DNA from: Dehalococcoidales bacterium
GTDB taxonomy: Bacteria; Chloroflexota; Dehalococcoidia; Dehalococcoidales; UBA2162
Assembly: GCA_020354275.1 (NCBI GenBank)
Contig: CP070645.1
Coordinates: forward strand, 540,839 to 548,828
Length of the DNA stretch: 7,990 nt
Direction: 5' to 3'
Made by a program: the position numbers and the translations under genes. Shown here piece by piece: positions 1 through 6,948 of the stretch. Within the stretch, counting starts at the first letter, position 1. Each line of letters begins with the position of its first letter. The notes beneath the pieces were generated by a model that saw only the letters and a program-made list of their open reading frames with translations, ran no database searches and was not told where the DNA came from.

Positions 1-575
1 CAGGGATCCGGATCGGCCAGCAGGTCAACCACCTCACCGCAATCATAGGTATTCGTTCCCTCACCAGGATCGATTACGCTGCCGCCGGTAGAACTGGCTG
101 TTATCAGCTTATACTCAATCTTAGCAAAGTTGGCCATGATGGAATAGTTGTCACTCATGGTAATAGAGGTATCGGCACTATCGACATCACCTACGGTGCC
201 AACATCCCCGGTCCAGTTGACAAACCTATAGCAGGGATCAGGATCGGCCAGCAGGTCAACCACCTCACCACAATCATAGGTATTCGTCCCCTCACCAGGA
301 TCGGTTACGCTGCCGCCAGTAGAACTGTCCGTTATCAGATCATACCTAATCTTGGCAAAGTTGGCCGTGATGGAGTAGTCCCCATTCATGGTGATGAAGG
401 TATCGGCACTATCGACCTCATCTACGGTACCAACATCACCGGTCCAGTTGATAAACCTGTAGCAGGGATCCGGATCTGCCAGCAAGTCAACCACAGCTCC
501 ATCGGTATAATAGAAGGGCCCCTCGCCAGGGTCAGTCACGGTGCCACCAACGGTACTATCCACATCTAGCTCATA
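1..575 (-). repeat. Tandem 231-bp coding repeats (77-aa InlB-like units)
   Basis: In protein phase, unit A is 345-575, unit B is 114-344 and unit C is 1-113 (cut by the edge). The period is exactly 231 bp: the string CAGGGATC recurs at 1, 232 and 463. Comparing 1-231 with 232-462 by hand gives 27 differences, about 88% identity. The N-terminal-most unit A is clearly more divergent and lacks the YDC cysteine. The array probably continues beyond base 1. This pattern fits recent internal duplication or homogenisation by recombination. Confidence 0.9.
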
Positions 576-944
576 CATGACAGTGGGCACCGTCAGATTG
601 AGCTCCGTGAGCCTGCCTTCAAAGAAATAGGCTGTCTGGTCAGCCTTGCTACCGTCGGCATAAAACTCTATCAGGGCTCCCTGTTCGATGTCACCCCCAA
701 CCACAAGCTTGGGGCCGGTACCCGGGTCACCATATTTACCCACTTCCGTGGTAGTTATGTTACCGCTACCCCCTTCAACGACAGCTGTCACCTCCGTCCC
801 TATGGGAGCCGGCGAGCCACCAATCGTCAGTGTGCCATAAAAAGAATGCGGGTAAGGCTCGGCAGAGACTACTGCCGTTGGTAGTGAGGCCAGCAGTACC
901 AAGCTTAAAGCCAACCCAAGGAGCCCGCTACGTCTCCTCCACAT
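1..944 (-). CDS. Secreted InlB-type repeat protein, 3' end outside window
   Basis: This is an open frame of 314 complete codons that starts at the ATG complementary to 942-944 and has no stop before base 1, so the C-terminus is missing. Residues 1-28 form a classical signal peptide: a WRRR basic start, a Leu-rich core and a likely cleavage after AVVSA. Residues about 35-122 are a compact beta-rich module (FYGTLTIGGSPAPIGTEV, then LVVGGDIEQGALIEFY, ending LTELNLTV). This type is common ahead of repeats in secreted bacterial and archaeal proteins. From residue 124 come tandem 77-residue repeats with conserved GGSVTDPGEG, VVDLLADPDPCY and NWTGDVGTV blocks and an ANFAK end, matching divergent InlB B-repeats. 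Such repeats act as extracellular stalks or adhesive modules. The second and third units carry two Cys each. An SD-like GAGAGGT (951-957) supports the start. The ligand is unknown, and any cell-wall anchor would lie outside the window. Confidence 0.88.
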   Translation of the reverse strand, partial: MWRRRSGLLGLALSLVLLASLPTAVVSAEPYPHSFYGTLTIGGSPAPIGTEVTAVVEGGSGNITTTEVGKYGDPGTGPKLVVGGDIEQGALIEFYADGSKADQTAYFFEGRLTELNLTVPTVMYELDVDSTVGGTVTDPGEGPFYYTDGAVVDLLADPDPCYRFINWTGDVGTVDEVDSADTFITMNGDYSITANFAKIRYDLITDSSTGGSVTDPGEGTNTYDCGEVVDLLADPDPCYRFVNWTGDVGTVGDVDSADTSITMSDNYSIMANFAKIEYKLITASSTGGSVIDPGEGTNTYDCGEVVDLLADPDP

Positions 945-978
945 CGTAACACCTCTCTTCCTGATTAGTCAGAATGGT

Positions 979-1006
979 GGGGAAGGGGAGTGAGCCCCCC
1001 TCCCCC
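979..1006 (-). terminator. G-rich stem-loop between the two secreted-protein genes
   Basis: In minus-strand RNA a G-rich arm (complement of 995-1006) pairs with a C/U-rich arm (complement of 979-990) over 12 positions around a CUCA loop. Two of the pairs are G-U. On the plus strand those same two positions would be A-C mismatches, so the structure is better in the minus transcript, which is the direction of both genes. It lies 13 nt after the stop of the beta-helix gene. There is no U-tract after it, so it may be a processing, stabilising or attenuating hairpin and not a true intrinsic terminator. Confidence 0.4.
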
Positions 1007-1019
1007 CATCTAGCATTTT

Positions 1020-3578
1020 TTAAAAGGGTATAAACGGTATCAGGCAGTTAAGGATCTCCATCTCCCACCAGTTGAGGTACCATGGTGCCATGGAGAAACC
1101 AGCCAGCGTGGTCGACTCGGTTACAAACACCCAGTAACCATCACCGATGAACATATCATAGTCAGCGGCGTTGGAGGGAGTGCAGACCCAGCTTTCCACC
1201 TGACCGGGCATGGTGGGGCTGATAGCATTGCTCCAGCTGCTGGAAATGGAACTGAGAGCCTCATCAACCGGCATGTCAGTAATAATATTGTCAGACTCCT
1301 CGTTCCAGAAGTCACCGCACAGACCAACCAGGTTCCAGCCAGGCTCCAGGTCTCTGGCCGGCAGCCACGTAGCCCCTCTGAGCAGCACCGGGAACAATGC
1401 AGCGTAGGACTCATCCATCCACGGGTCATATCCCTCAGGACCCTTTATCCTGACATAGACGGCCTCCATAGGCAGGAATTGGTAATTACCGGTAAGTAAT
1501 TGCCAACCACCAACCGGATCGTAAGAGTAACCAATCTGGTAGTTGTTCATCCAGCCACCTAGGTTGACAATCTCGTCAAGCTCATCGGCCCTCTGGTCTA
1601 GGGCAACCGGGGTGGACAGCGTGTTCCATCCCTCTTTCAAGGGGATTATCGGTGCCCACGGGATATCGTACGGGCCGTTATCCATACCCTGGTAACGGTC
1701 ACTGCCATAGTAGCGCTTGAGATCTGTCTGCACGTTCTCAAACTCCCAGGTCAGCCACCACTGGTAGATAACGTTGTGACTGACGGCATCACCCGTGCCC
1801 ATAGCCGGAGGAATCGCTGTCTGGTCAGGATCCATCTCTGACGGGTGCGTCGGTGCTACGCCGTCGCTGGGCCCGCTGTGGCTATTCCACCAGTTCAGTT
1901 TGGCAATCAGCAGGTCTTCATCCCAGTTCTTTATGCCCCAGACCGTATTGCCGGCTATGTTGTTGTAGACGCAGGCAATGTTGTTCGTGGGGTACATGGC
2001 GGCAGTGCAGATACCGATATCATTATCACGAATCTGGTTGAACTTGATGGAGATTACGGTGCTATTGCCGTCACCGGTGGCCCCCTCCATAAGAGCGATA
2101 CCCGCGTCATCATTGTCGTGAATATCGTTGCCAACAATGTAGAGGTGTATCGGGACACCTACCATGTTGTTCACCGGAGCTGCCATCAGACCATCGCCCA
2201 TCGGATAGTCATAAGCACAGTTTATGCGGATGCCGTCTCTACCGTTGTTGTAGAACTGGTTATTGATGACCTCGTTGCTGACGGGTACACCGTGGGTAAA
2301 GGCATCGGGGTCACAGATCTCCACGCCGGTATGCAGGTTGTTACCGTAGAAGCCAGCCCAGTCGTTGTCATGGACATCATTGTTAGTGACCAGAACGGTG
2401 CCGCCCCAAACGGCAATACCGCTTGCCTCGTTGTTGTAGACGACGTTATCCACGATGTTAACACGGGCGTTGTAGGCACAGGCCATCGGCACATCAACAA
2501 TCGGCGCATTAGACTTATCGGAGCAGCTGGCCATCACCGCAATGCCGAAAATATCGGACCAGGGGTCGTCGCCATCCATCTCCCAGTCAGCGTAATCGGG
2601 GTAACCGGAGTAAAGGTTCAACCCACCATTGATTACGGTGAAGCCGTGCATCATCCCACCGAAGGTAACGCCACCGGTGGTGATGAACACCACGGCGTTC
2701 TTCTGAGCCGGCCATAGCCCTTTATTGGTGTAGGGATTGATACCATTAATTATAGTAGCAGCCGCGCCGTCCGCTGAAATCAGCTCTACACCCGGAGTAT
2801 CAATCACTATCGTCTCGTAGTAGGTACCGGCTTGTACCACTATCTTGCAGCCGACATAGCCTCCCTGGGATGGGCAGGTGGAATAGAGACTCCATGATGG
2901 ATATATGGTATTGCCCAGCCAGATTTCATCGGCATAGTCAAGGGCGTCCTGAATGTTCTCAAAACTGGATACATGTTCTAGGTCGATATATCCACACTGC
3001 TGTTCAGGCACCTGGTACTTCAGATAGACATCCACCGGCCCCATGGATATGCTGTAGCAGTCCTGCTGGGGTGTCGGCTCTTCATCGGTGTACACCCAGG
3101 CACAGTATGGTCCCGCATTATCAGGGTTATAGATACCCGCTGTAGGCTTGAACACCACACGGCCGTCATGGAATGCGGCGATACCCGGGTCAGTAGAAGG
3201 CATATAAACCCGAATCCTGTATTTCATACCGGGCTGGGTAACCAGATAATCGACTACAACCGAAGAGGGCTCCTGAGCACCTGTTGTTCCCGTAATATCA
3301 TATATCTCAACCTCTGTTTTGGGTATGGCACTGTATATGTTGGTGCCAATTGGTAGCTCAATGACAAAGCAGTTGTAGTCGTGCGTCAGACCGGTGTGGA
3401 TGAAGAAATCAATCTGATACTCAGCAGCGACACCAGCCGTATTTGGCGTCACCGTGATATCCAGGTCATTTATAACCGCCAGCGCTGCCGCTGGTGCCAT
3501 TATTATGGCCAGGCTGGTTGCCAGCACCAGTGCCAGCCCTAGGCGGATCAATGACCTCTTTTTTCCTTTCATACTCAT
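1020..3578 (-). CDS. Secreted right-handed beta-helix (NosD/pectate-lyase-like) surface protein
   Basis: This is an 852-residue exported protein of unknown ligand or substrate. Residues 1-34 are a signal peptide (MSMKGKKRSLIRLGLAL, hydrophobic core, AALA). Residues about 35-190 form a beta-sandwich-like N-terminal module. Residues about 205-570 form a parallel beta-helix: an entry segment (IQDALDYADEIW, IVVQAGTYYETIVID) is followed by repeated rungs with NNxVxNN/NDIHDND/NQIRDND asparagine ladders, and it closes with LNWWNSHSGPSDG, a common end signature of NosD-like helices. Residues about 645-830 hold a C-terminal module with the repeated phrases EGWNTLSTPV and EPGWNLVGLCGD. The tail ends in LIPFIPF with no LPXTG, PEP-CTERM or membrane anchor that I recognise. 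Beta-helices of this type bind or cleave polysaccharide, but no catalytic set is evident, so enzymatic activity is not claimed. The first ATG is chosen because GGAGGAG lies 10 nt upstream; a second ATG lies two codons in. Confidence 0.9.
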   Translation of the reverse strand: MSMKGKKRSLIRLGLALVLATSLAIIMAPAAALAVINDLDITVTPNTAGVAAEYQIDFFIHTGLTHDYNCFVIELPIGTNIYSAIPKTEVEIYDITGTTGAQEPSSVVVDYLVTQPGMKYRIRVYMPSTDPGIAAFHDGRVVFKPTAGIYNPDNAGPYCAWVYTDEEPTPQQDCYSISMGPVDVYLKYQVPEQQCGYIDLEHVSSFENIQDALDYADEIWLGNTIYPSWSLYSTCPSQGGYVGCKIVVQAGTYYETIVIDTPGVELISADGAAATIINGINPYTNKGLWPAQKNAVVFITTGGVTFGGMMHGFTVINGGLNLYSGYPDYADWEMDGDDPWSDIFGIAVMASCSDKSNAPIVDVPMACAYNARVNIVDNVVYNNEASGIAVWGGTVLVTNNDVHDNDWAGFYGNNLHTGVEICDPDAFTHGVPVSNEVINNQFYNNGRDGIRINCAYDYPMGDGLMAAPVNNMVGVPIHLYIVGNDIHDNDDAGIALMEGATGDGNSTVISIKFNQIRDNDIGICTAAMYPTNNIACVYNNIAGNTVWGIKNWDEDLLIAKLNWWNSHSGPSDGVAPTHPSEMDPDQTAIPPAMGTGDAVSHNVIYQWWLTWEFENVQTDLKRYYGSDRYQGMDNGPYDIPWAPIIPLKEGWNTLSTPVALDQRADELDEIVNLGGWMNNYQIGYSYDPVGGWQLLTGNYQFLPMEAVYVRIKGPEGYDPWMDESYAALFPVLLRGATWLPARDLEPGWNLVGLCGDFWNEESDNIITDMPVDEALSSISSSWSNAISPTMPGQVESWVCTPSNAADYDMFIGDGYWVFVTESTTLAGFSMAPWYLNWWEMEILNCLIPFIPF

Positions 3579-3646
3579 GTTTTCCCATCTCCTCCCATAG
3601 ATTTGATTTCATTTTGTCGCTGTCTTAGATTCCTCACATGCAACAT
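3575..3646 (-). CDS. Possible 23-aa leader peptide overlapping the beta-helix gene
   Basis: A short frame (MLHVRNLRQRQNEIKSMGGDGKT) starts at the ATG complementary to 3644-3646, just after an AAGAAGGGGGTG purine tract. Its TGA overlaps the ATG of the beta-helix gene as ATGA. That arrangement is typical of translational coupling. The peptide is basic and hydrophilic and belongs to no family I know. The spacing between the G-tract and the ATG is short, and an ORF this small can occur by chance, so this is a candidate only. The beta-helix gene also has its own SD inside this ORF. Confidence 0.25.
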   Translation of the reverse strand: MLHVRNLRQRQNEIKSMGGDGKT

Positions 3647-3688
3647 CACCCCCTTCTTGTACCTCTCATAGAAACTATCTATTTCAGG

Positions 3689-3901
3689 CTAGGCGTCCCC
3701 TCCTCTGAGCCTGCCAGGACACACCAAAGTGGGATAGCCCCGGCAGTTTTCAATCAGAGCATAAAAAGTATGAACTAACCTTGGGTCATAGACAATCGGG
3801 GAACTTCTGATATCTGACTTCGATATCTCTGAGTTAACGGCCGAAAATAGAGGATTTACCATAATTATGGTCAACAACATTCCTACCCCCAAACCATACA
3901 C
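3689..3901 (-). CDS. Doubtful 70-aa ORF with hydrophobic N-terminus
   Basis: The frame starts at a GTG (complement of 3899-3901), 12 nt after the stop of the upstream response regulator and preceded by CTGGAG. An alternative ATG at codon 8 has GGGGGTAGGA in front of it. The first 23 or so residues (YGLGVGMLLTIIMVNPLFSAV) could be a signal peptide or a single membrane segment. The rest (SDIRSSPIVYDPRLVHTFYALIENCRGYPTLVCPGRLRGGDA) matches no family I know. The putative promoter and palindrome at 3846-3874 lie inside it, which argues that this stretch is a control region and not a gene. Confidence 0.25.
   Translation of the reverse strand: MYGLGVGMLLTIIMVNPLFSAVNSEISKSDIRSSPIVYDPRLVHTFYALIENCRGYPTLVCPGRLRGGDA
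3846..3874 (-). promoter_or_regulatory. Weak sigma-70-like promoter covered by a 14-bp palindrome
   Basis: On the minus strand TTGACC (complement of 3869-3874) is followed after 17 nt by TCTATT (complement of 3846-3851). This is 5/6 and 4/6 of the sigma-70 consensus with ideal spacing. A perfect 14-bp palindrome, ACCATAATTATGGT (3858-3871), overlaps the -35 and the spacer, which is a typical place for a repressor or activator dimer. The start point would be near 3839, about 260 nt before the beta-helix gene. The function is inferred. Confidence 0.35.
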
Positions 3902-3913
3902 GAGTCTCCAGGT

Positions 3914-4567
3914 TCATTTATCCAGAGATGTTAATCCTTCACGGATGGCATACTTGGTTAGTTCAGCTATGCTATGTGTATCCAGCTTTTCCATAATTTG
4001 CTGGCGGTGGGTCTCAACGGTCTTTACCCCGAGATCAAGCTGATAAGCGATCTCTTTCATAGTCATGCCTTCAGCCAAGAGCTGGAGTACCTCACGCTCC
4101 CTGGCGGTCAGCAGAGAGAAAGCCGAAGGCCGCATTTTATCAAGGTGATCGATATAATCTCTGACCACGATCTGTGTTATTCCCGGGCTGAGATAGGTCT
4201 GGTTTTCGGCAACGGTATGGATTGCCTGAACCAGTTCCTCTATTGCACAATCTTTAAGTACGTAGCCGGACGCTCCGGCACTGAGCATCCCTGTTATAAA
4301 ACGTGTATCGGAATACATGGACAGGGCAACCACTTTGACACCCGGCGACCTGACAACAACCTGACGGGTAGCTTCAATCCCGTTCAAATCGGGCATAACA
4401 ACGTCCATGACAACAACATCTGGTGACGTTTCCTGAACCAATTGCATCGCTGCCCGACCATCTCCTGCTTCGGCAACCACCTCCATATCCGGCTGGCTCT
4501 CCAGCAAACCACGGAGACCTTCACGTACCATCTTGTGATCCTCAGCCAGCAGAATTCTTATACTCAT
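3914..4567 (-). CDS. NarL/FixJ-family response regulator (second copy)
   Basis: This is a 217-residue cytoplasmic DNA-binding response regulator of standard length. The receiver domain (about 3-120) has the acidic pair E9/D10, phosphoacceptor D55 in VVVMDVVMP, S83 in ALSMY and K105 in GYVLKDC. The C-terminal LuxR-type HTH (about 150-212) reads LTAREREVLQLLAEGMTMKEIA, then VKTVETHRQQIMEKL. I chose the ATG at 4565-4567 (MSIRILLAEDHK) because it begins the receiver fold exactly, is preceded by AGAGAGTGAT, and matches the start of the paralogue at 4751-5404. The frame is open for 30 more codons upstream, but that stretch has no family likeness. The gene lies 183 nt after its paralogue and could share its transcript or use its own promoter. 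Its likely phosphodonor is the kinase at 5406-6575, by context. Confidence 0.95.
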   Translation of the reverse strand: MSIRILLAEDHKMVREGLRGLLESQPDMEVVAEAGDGRAAMQLVQETSPDVVVMDVVMPDLNGIEATRQVVVRSPGVKVVALSMYSDTRFITGMLSAGASGYVLKDCAIEELVQAIHTVAENQTYLSPGITQIVVRDYIDHLDKMRPSAFSLLTAREREVLQLLAEGMTMKEIAYQLDLGVKTVETHRQQIMEKLDTHSIAELTKYAIREGLTSLDK

Positions 4568-4750
4568 ATCACTCTCTACGTTCAGCGGTCCCACAAGGCG
4601 ATTGTCACAGGCATGCCACGGCGTAACTAGCATAAATGAAGCTAAAATAGCGCACAATCAGGAAAGCACTGATTTCCACCTTCGATATATCTGAAATATA
4701 AAATGTCTGGAGCAGGGTTACGGATGAGTACGCATAAAACTAATGAAGGT
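4568..4750 (-). promoter_or_regulatory. Gap between the two regulator genes; weak promoter candidate
   Basis: This 183-nt AT-rich gap separates the two paralogous regulators. The minus strand has TTGTGC (complement of 4652-4657), then 17 nt, then TATGCT (complement of 4629-4634), a weak sigma-70-like pair that would start transcription about 55 nt before the second regulator. Just upstream, a 6-bp hairpin (AATCAG/CTGATT with a 7-nt loop) lacks a U-tract. The 16-mer at 4680-4695 resembles one at 3818-3833. Nothing here is a convincing terminator, so read-through from the first regulator is possible. Confidence 0.22.
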
Positions 4751-5404
4751 TTAGGTATCCAGCGAGGTCAGGCCTTCTCGAATGGCATATTTGGTTAGTT
4801 CGGCTACACTGTGGATGTTCAACTTGTCCATGGTCTGCTGCCGGTAAGTTTCAATAGTTTTAACGCTGAGTTCCAGGTGGTGAGCGATTTCTTTCATAGA
4901 CATGCCTTCGGCCAGAAGCTGGAGCACCTCGCGCTCCCGGGCGGTGAGGAACGATAAGGCCGAAGGACGCCTGCCATCTAGGTGGTCAATATAGTCTTTT
5001 ACTACAATCTGAGATATCCTGGGGCTCAGGTGGGTCTGGTCACTTATAACGGTATAAATTGCCCGGATCAGTTCATCCAAGGCACAGTCTTTCAGTATAT
5101 AACCTGATGCCCCGGCGCTGAGCATTCCTGTTATGTAACGGGTGTCTAAATACATCGACAGGGCAATCACCTTGACGTTTGGTGCCCTGGCAATAATCCG
5201 GCGGGTGGCTTCGATACCGTTCAAATCAGGCATTACAATATCCATGAGGACTATGTTGGGTGATGTTTCCTGAACCAGTTTCAATGCCGCCCGACCATCA
5301 CCCGCTTCAGCAATCACCTCTATATCCGGTTGCTGCTCTAGCAGGCTACGGATACCCTGCCGCATAATCTTATGGTCATCAGCCAGAAGGACTCTTATAC
5401 TCAT
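4751..5404 (-). CDS. NarL/FixJ-family response regulator (kinase-coupled copy)
   Basis: This is a 217-residue response regulator. The receiver (about 3-120) has D9/D10, phosphoacceptor D55 in IVLMDIVMP, S83 and K105 (GYILKDC). The LuxR-type HTH (about 150-212) reads LTAREREVLQLLAEGMSMKEIA, then VKTIETYRQQTMDKL. The start at 5402-5404 (MSIRVLLADDHK) lies 1 nt after the TAA of the kinase gene, a TAATATG junction that implies translational coupling and a cognate pair. No strong SD is visible. The frame could extend upstream inside the kinase gene, but that would be antiparallel to the obvious domain start and is rejected. By hand count 162 of 217 residues match the paralogue at 3914-4567. Most changes in the receiver are conservative. 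In the HTH the recognition helix differs at a few positions (VKTIETYRQQ versus VKTVETHRQQ), so their DNA targets may overlap without being identical. Confidence 0.96.
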   Translation of the reverse strand: MSIRVLLADDHKIMRQGIRSLLEQQPDIEVIAEAGDGRAALKLVQETSPNIVLMDIVMPDLNGIEATRRIIARAPNVKVIALSMYLDTRYITGMLSAGASGYILKDCALDELIRAIYTVISDQTHLSPRISQIVVKDYIDHLDGRRPSALSFLTAREREVLQLLAEGMSMKEIAHHLELSVKTIETYRQQTMDKLNIHSVAELTKYAIREGLTSLDT

Positions 5405-5405
5405 A

Positions 5406-6575
5406 TTACGCCCGTTTTTTAGTTCTGCCCGAACGCAATGGTGCTGCAACGGTAACCCGGGTGCCATAGCCCGGTTCTGATTCAACCTTAAGCTGCCTGT
5501 CGAGGTAACCCAGCCGTTCACGGATACTAAAAAGGCCAAACCCCATATTCTGTTCTCCATTACCAGCCGCTATTCTACGAGTGTCAAATCCAACCCCATC
5601 ATCTTCCACAGTGATGAGTATGTCGCCACCCTGCCTTTTTATACAGACATGTACCCCATGCGCCTGTGCATGTTTGACAACATTGGATAGTAACTCCCGT
5701 ACTACCTGGAAGAGAAAAATACGGATATCGTCATCCAACGGTTTTGACTCCCCATCATCCTCGAAACTGGCCAGAATACCGTGGTCTTTTTGAAGGTCTT
5801 TGGTGAGGTGCTCAACGGCTTTCTCAAGTCCAAGTTGATAGAGAACCGGAGAACCCAGTTCAAAGGTCAAGGACCTTATCTCCTCAATCAGCTGCCTGAT
5901 ATATTGGTTAATCTCATCCAGCTGTTCGGTAAAATGGGGGGAAGGTGCTGAATTGATTAGCCCGCCGAGTTTTATACGGCAAAGTGCCAAAGCCTGGCTG
6001 ACGCGGTCATGCACCTGAGCGGCAATGCGCTGCCTTTCGTATTCCTCTGAGAACGACAGCCTCGAGGTTAGAGACCTTAGCTTCCTCCGGTAAGATGCTA
6101 GTTGTGTTTTTGCCAGCTTTTGTTTAGTAATATCCTTGATAAATACCAGGAACCCTTCAGGGGTACCGTACGAATCCTTCAGAACCGAGACCTTAAGCTC
6201 ACCGGGGAATTCTCTCCCATTTATGGTCGACAGGATGCAAACTGCCTTCTTAACACGGCCCCCTTCCAACACCCGTTCCAGATTCTTCCTTACCCGTGAG
6301 TGTTGCTTTTCAGTTATTAGTTCGAAAACGCTCCTGCCAACGAATCCTCTTTTGCTATTGTGGCTATGCAGCTGGATTGCAGTGCTGTTTAAATACCTTA
6401 TATCACCGGCCAGGTCAGTCACGACAATACCCTCATCCACAGACTCTAGTACCATGTGTAACACCGCCTCTGAATCAGGTATTTTCTCTGCCACCTGTTT
6501 ATACTGGACACCGGTGGTGTCATCATGCACAGTTATATCATCAGCAAGCTTGCCAAACACTGTTATCGACCCCAT
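5406..6575 (-). CDS. Soluble PAS-domain HisKA_3 sensor histidine kinase
   Basis: This 389-residue sensor kinase would phosphorylate the adjacent NarL-type regulators. Residues about 35-150 form a PAS domain (VLESVDEGIVVTDLAGDIRYLN, then GFLVFIKDITKQK). A helical linker leads to a HisKA_3 dimerisation domain with the phosphoacceptor H189 in RQRIAAQVHDRVSQAL. The HATPase_c domain has an N-box (RELLSNVVKHA, N298), a G1 box (DDGVGFD, 325-331), a G2 box (GFGLFSIRERL, from 345) and a GYGTRVTVAAPL end. No membrane segment or HAMP is seen, so the signal is probably cytoplasmic or cofactor-borne. The PAS ligand cannot be told from sequence. The ATG at 6573-6575 has no evident SD; it is the first good start in frame, and the next Met (41) would cut into the PAS domain. 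A strong promoter lies 370 nt upstream, and a TACAAT box at 6611-6616 is a possible nearer -10. Confidence 0.95.
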   Translation of the reverse strand: MGSITVFGKLADDITVHDDTTGVQYKQVAEKIPDSEAVLHMVLESVDEGIVVTDLAGDIRYLNSTAIQLHSHNSKRGFVGRSVFELITEKQHSRVRKNLERVLEGGRVKKAVCILSTINGREFPGELKVSVLKDSYGTPEGFLVFIKDITKQKLAKTQLASYRRKLRSLTSRLSFSEEYERQRIAAQVHDRVSQALALCRIKLGGLINSAPSPHFTEQLDEINQYIRQLIEEIRSLTFELGSPVLYQLGLEKAVEHLTKDLQKDHGILASFEDDGESKPLDDDIRIFLFQVVRELLSNVVKHAQAHGVHVCIKRQGGDILITVEDDGVGFDTRRIAAGNGEQNMGFGLFSIRERLGYLDRQLKVESEPGYGTRVTVAAPLRSGRTKKRA

Positions 6576-6942
6576 TATTCAAATGGACTATATAACTGGC
6601 CTAACCCGCTATTGTACCAATGATTCACAGAAATAAACCTTAAACAGGTGTTGTATCGCCATACCACATAGGCTTTTAAGAAGCCAGTTCGAATTACCGC
6701 TTCTATAAACCCGCCCTTTGAAATATGGTATTGTTAAACGGTTTTCTCCCCTTTTAAGCTTAAGGCACCACCTTCTCCCTAACATTTTCTGCACCCGGTC
6801 ATTGGTTAATGACCCGTCCGGTAAACGTGTACGGTAGCTACTATGCTACAGGTAAACTAAGCCTCGCCCCTTCAATCCTCTTAGAGTCTTAACTAACACA
6901 ATATACTCATGCGGACAATGTATGTGCATTTAGGGACACAAC
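6576..6942 (-). other. Predicted long structured 5' leader of the kinase operon
   Basis: No convincing gene lies in this 367-nt stretch between the predicted start point and the kinase ATG. In the minus transcript three short helices cluster together: GTAGC/GCTAC around 6834-6849, CCGT/ACGG (6831-6834 with 6814-6817), and a perfect 7-bp stem GGTCATT/AATGACC with a 4-nt loop (6797-6814). Downstream is GGCTT/AAGCC at 6671-6685. A GGTAAAC direct repeat sits at 6820-6826 and 6851-6857, 31 bp apart. A 27-codon frame starts 13 nt after the predicted start point (6846-6929, MHIHCPHEYIVLVKTLRGLK...) without an SD. No known riboswitch consensus was recognised. It could be a regulatory leader, a small RNA or simply untranslated spacer. 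Confidence 0.35.
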
Positions 6943-6948
6943 GATGGT

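Noticed and set aside
1..575. Regularly spaced repeats considered as a CRISPR array
   Set aside because: The period is 231 bp, the whole unit is repeated and it is in frame within a protein gene. There are no unique spacers.
1845..2717. Plus-strand 290-codon open frame antisense to the beta-helix gene
   Set aside because: It is a shadow of the repetitive Asn/Asp-rich helix rungs: Val/Ile-rich composition without a fold, no SD, and the minus frame has a clear signal peptide and domains.
3711..3746. Branched stem CTGCC/GGCAG with two inner hairpins, followed by TTTT on the plus strand, considered as a riboswitch or terminator
   Set aside because: The stems are only 3-5 bp, no known riboswitch consensus fits, the T-run is short, and no plus-strand gene ends here.
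4568..4657. 30-codon upstream extension of the second response regulator
   Set aside because: The extension has no receiver-family likeness. The internal ATG begins the fold and matches the paralogue's start exactly.
6684..6700. TTCGAAT resembling a tRNA T-loop
   Set aside because: The flanking bases do not form a T-stem, and no acceptor stem, D-arm or anticodon arm could be placed.
6609..6794. Minus-strand 61-codon frame in the kinase leader
   Set aside because: It starts at a GTG without SD and lies in a region with hairpins. The basic sequence resembles no known family. It is kept only as part of the leader.
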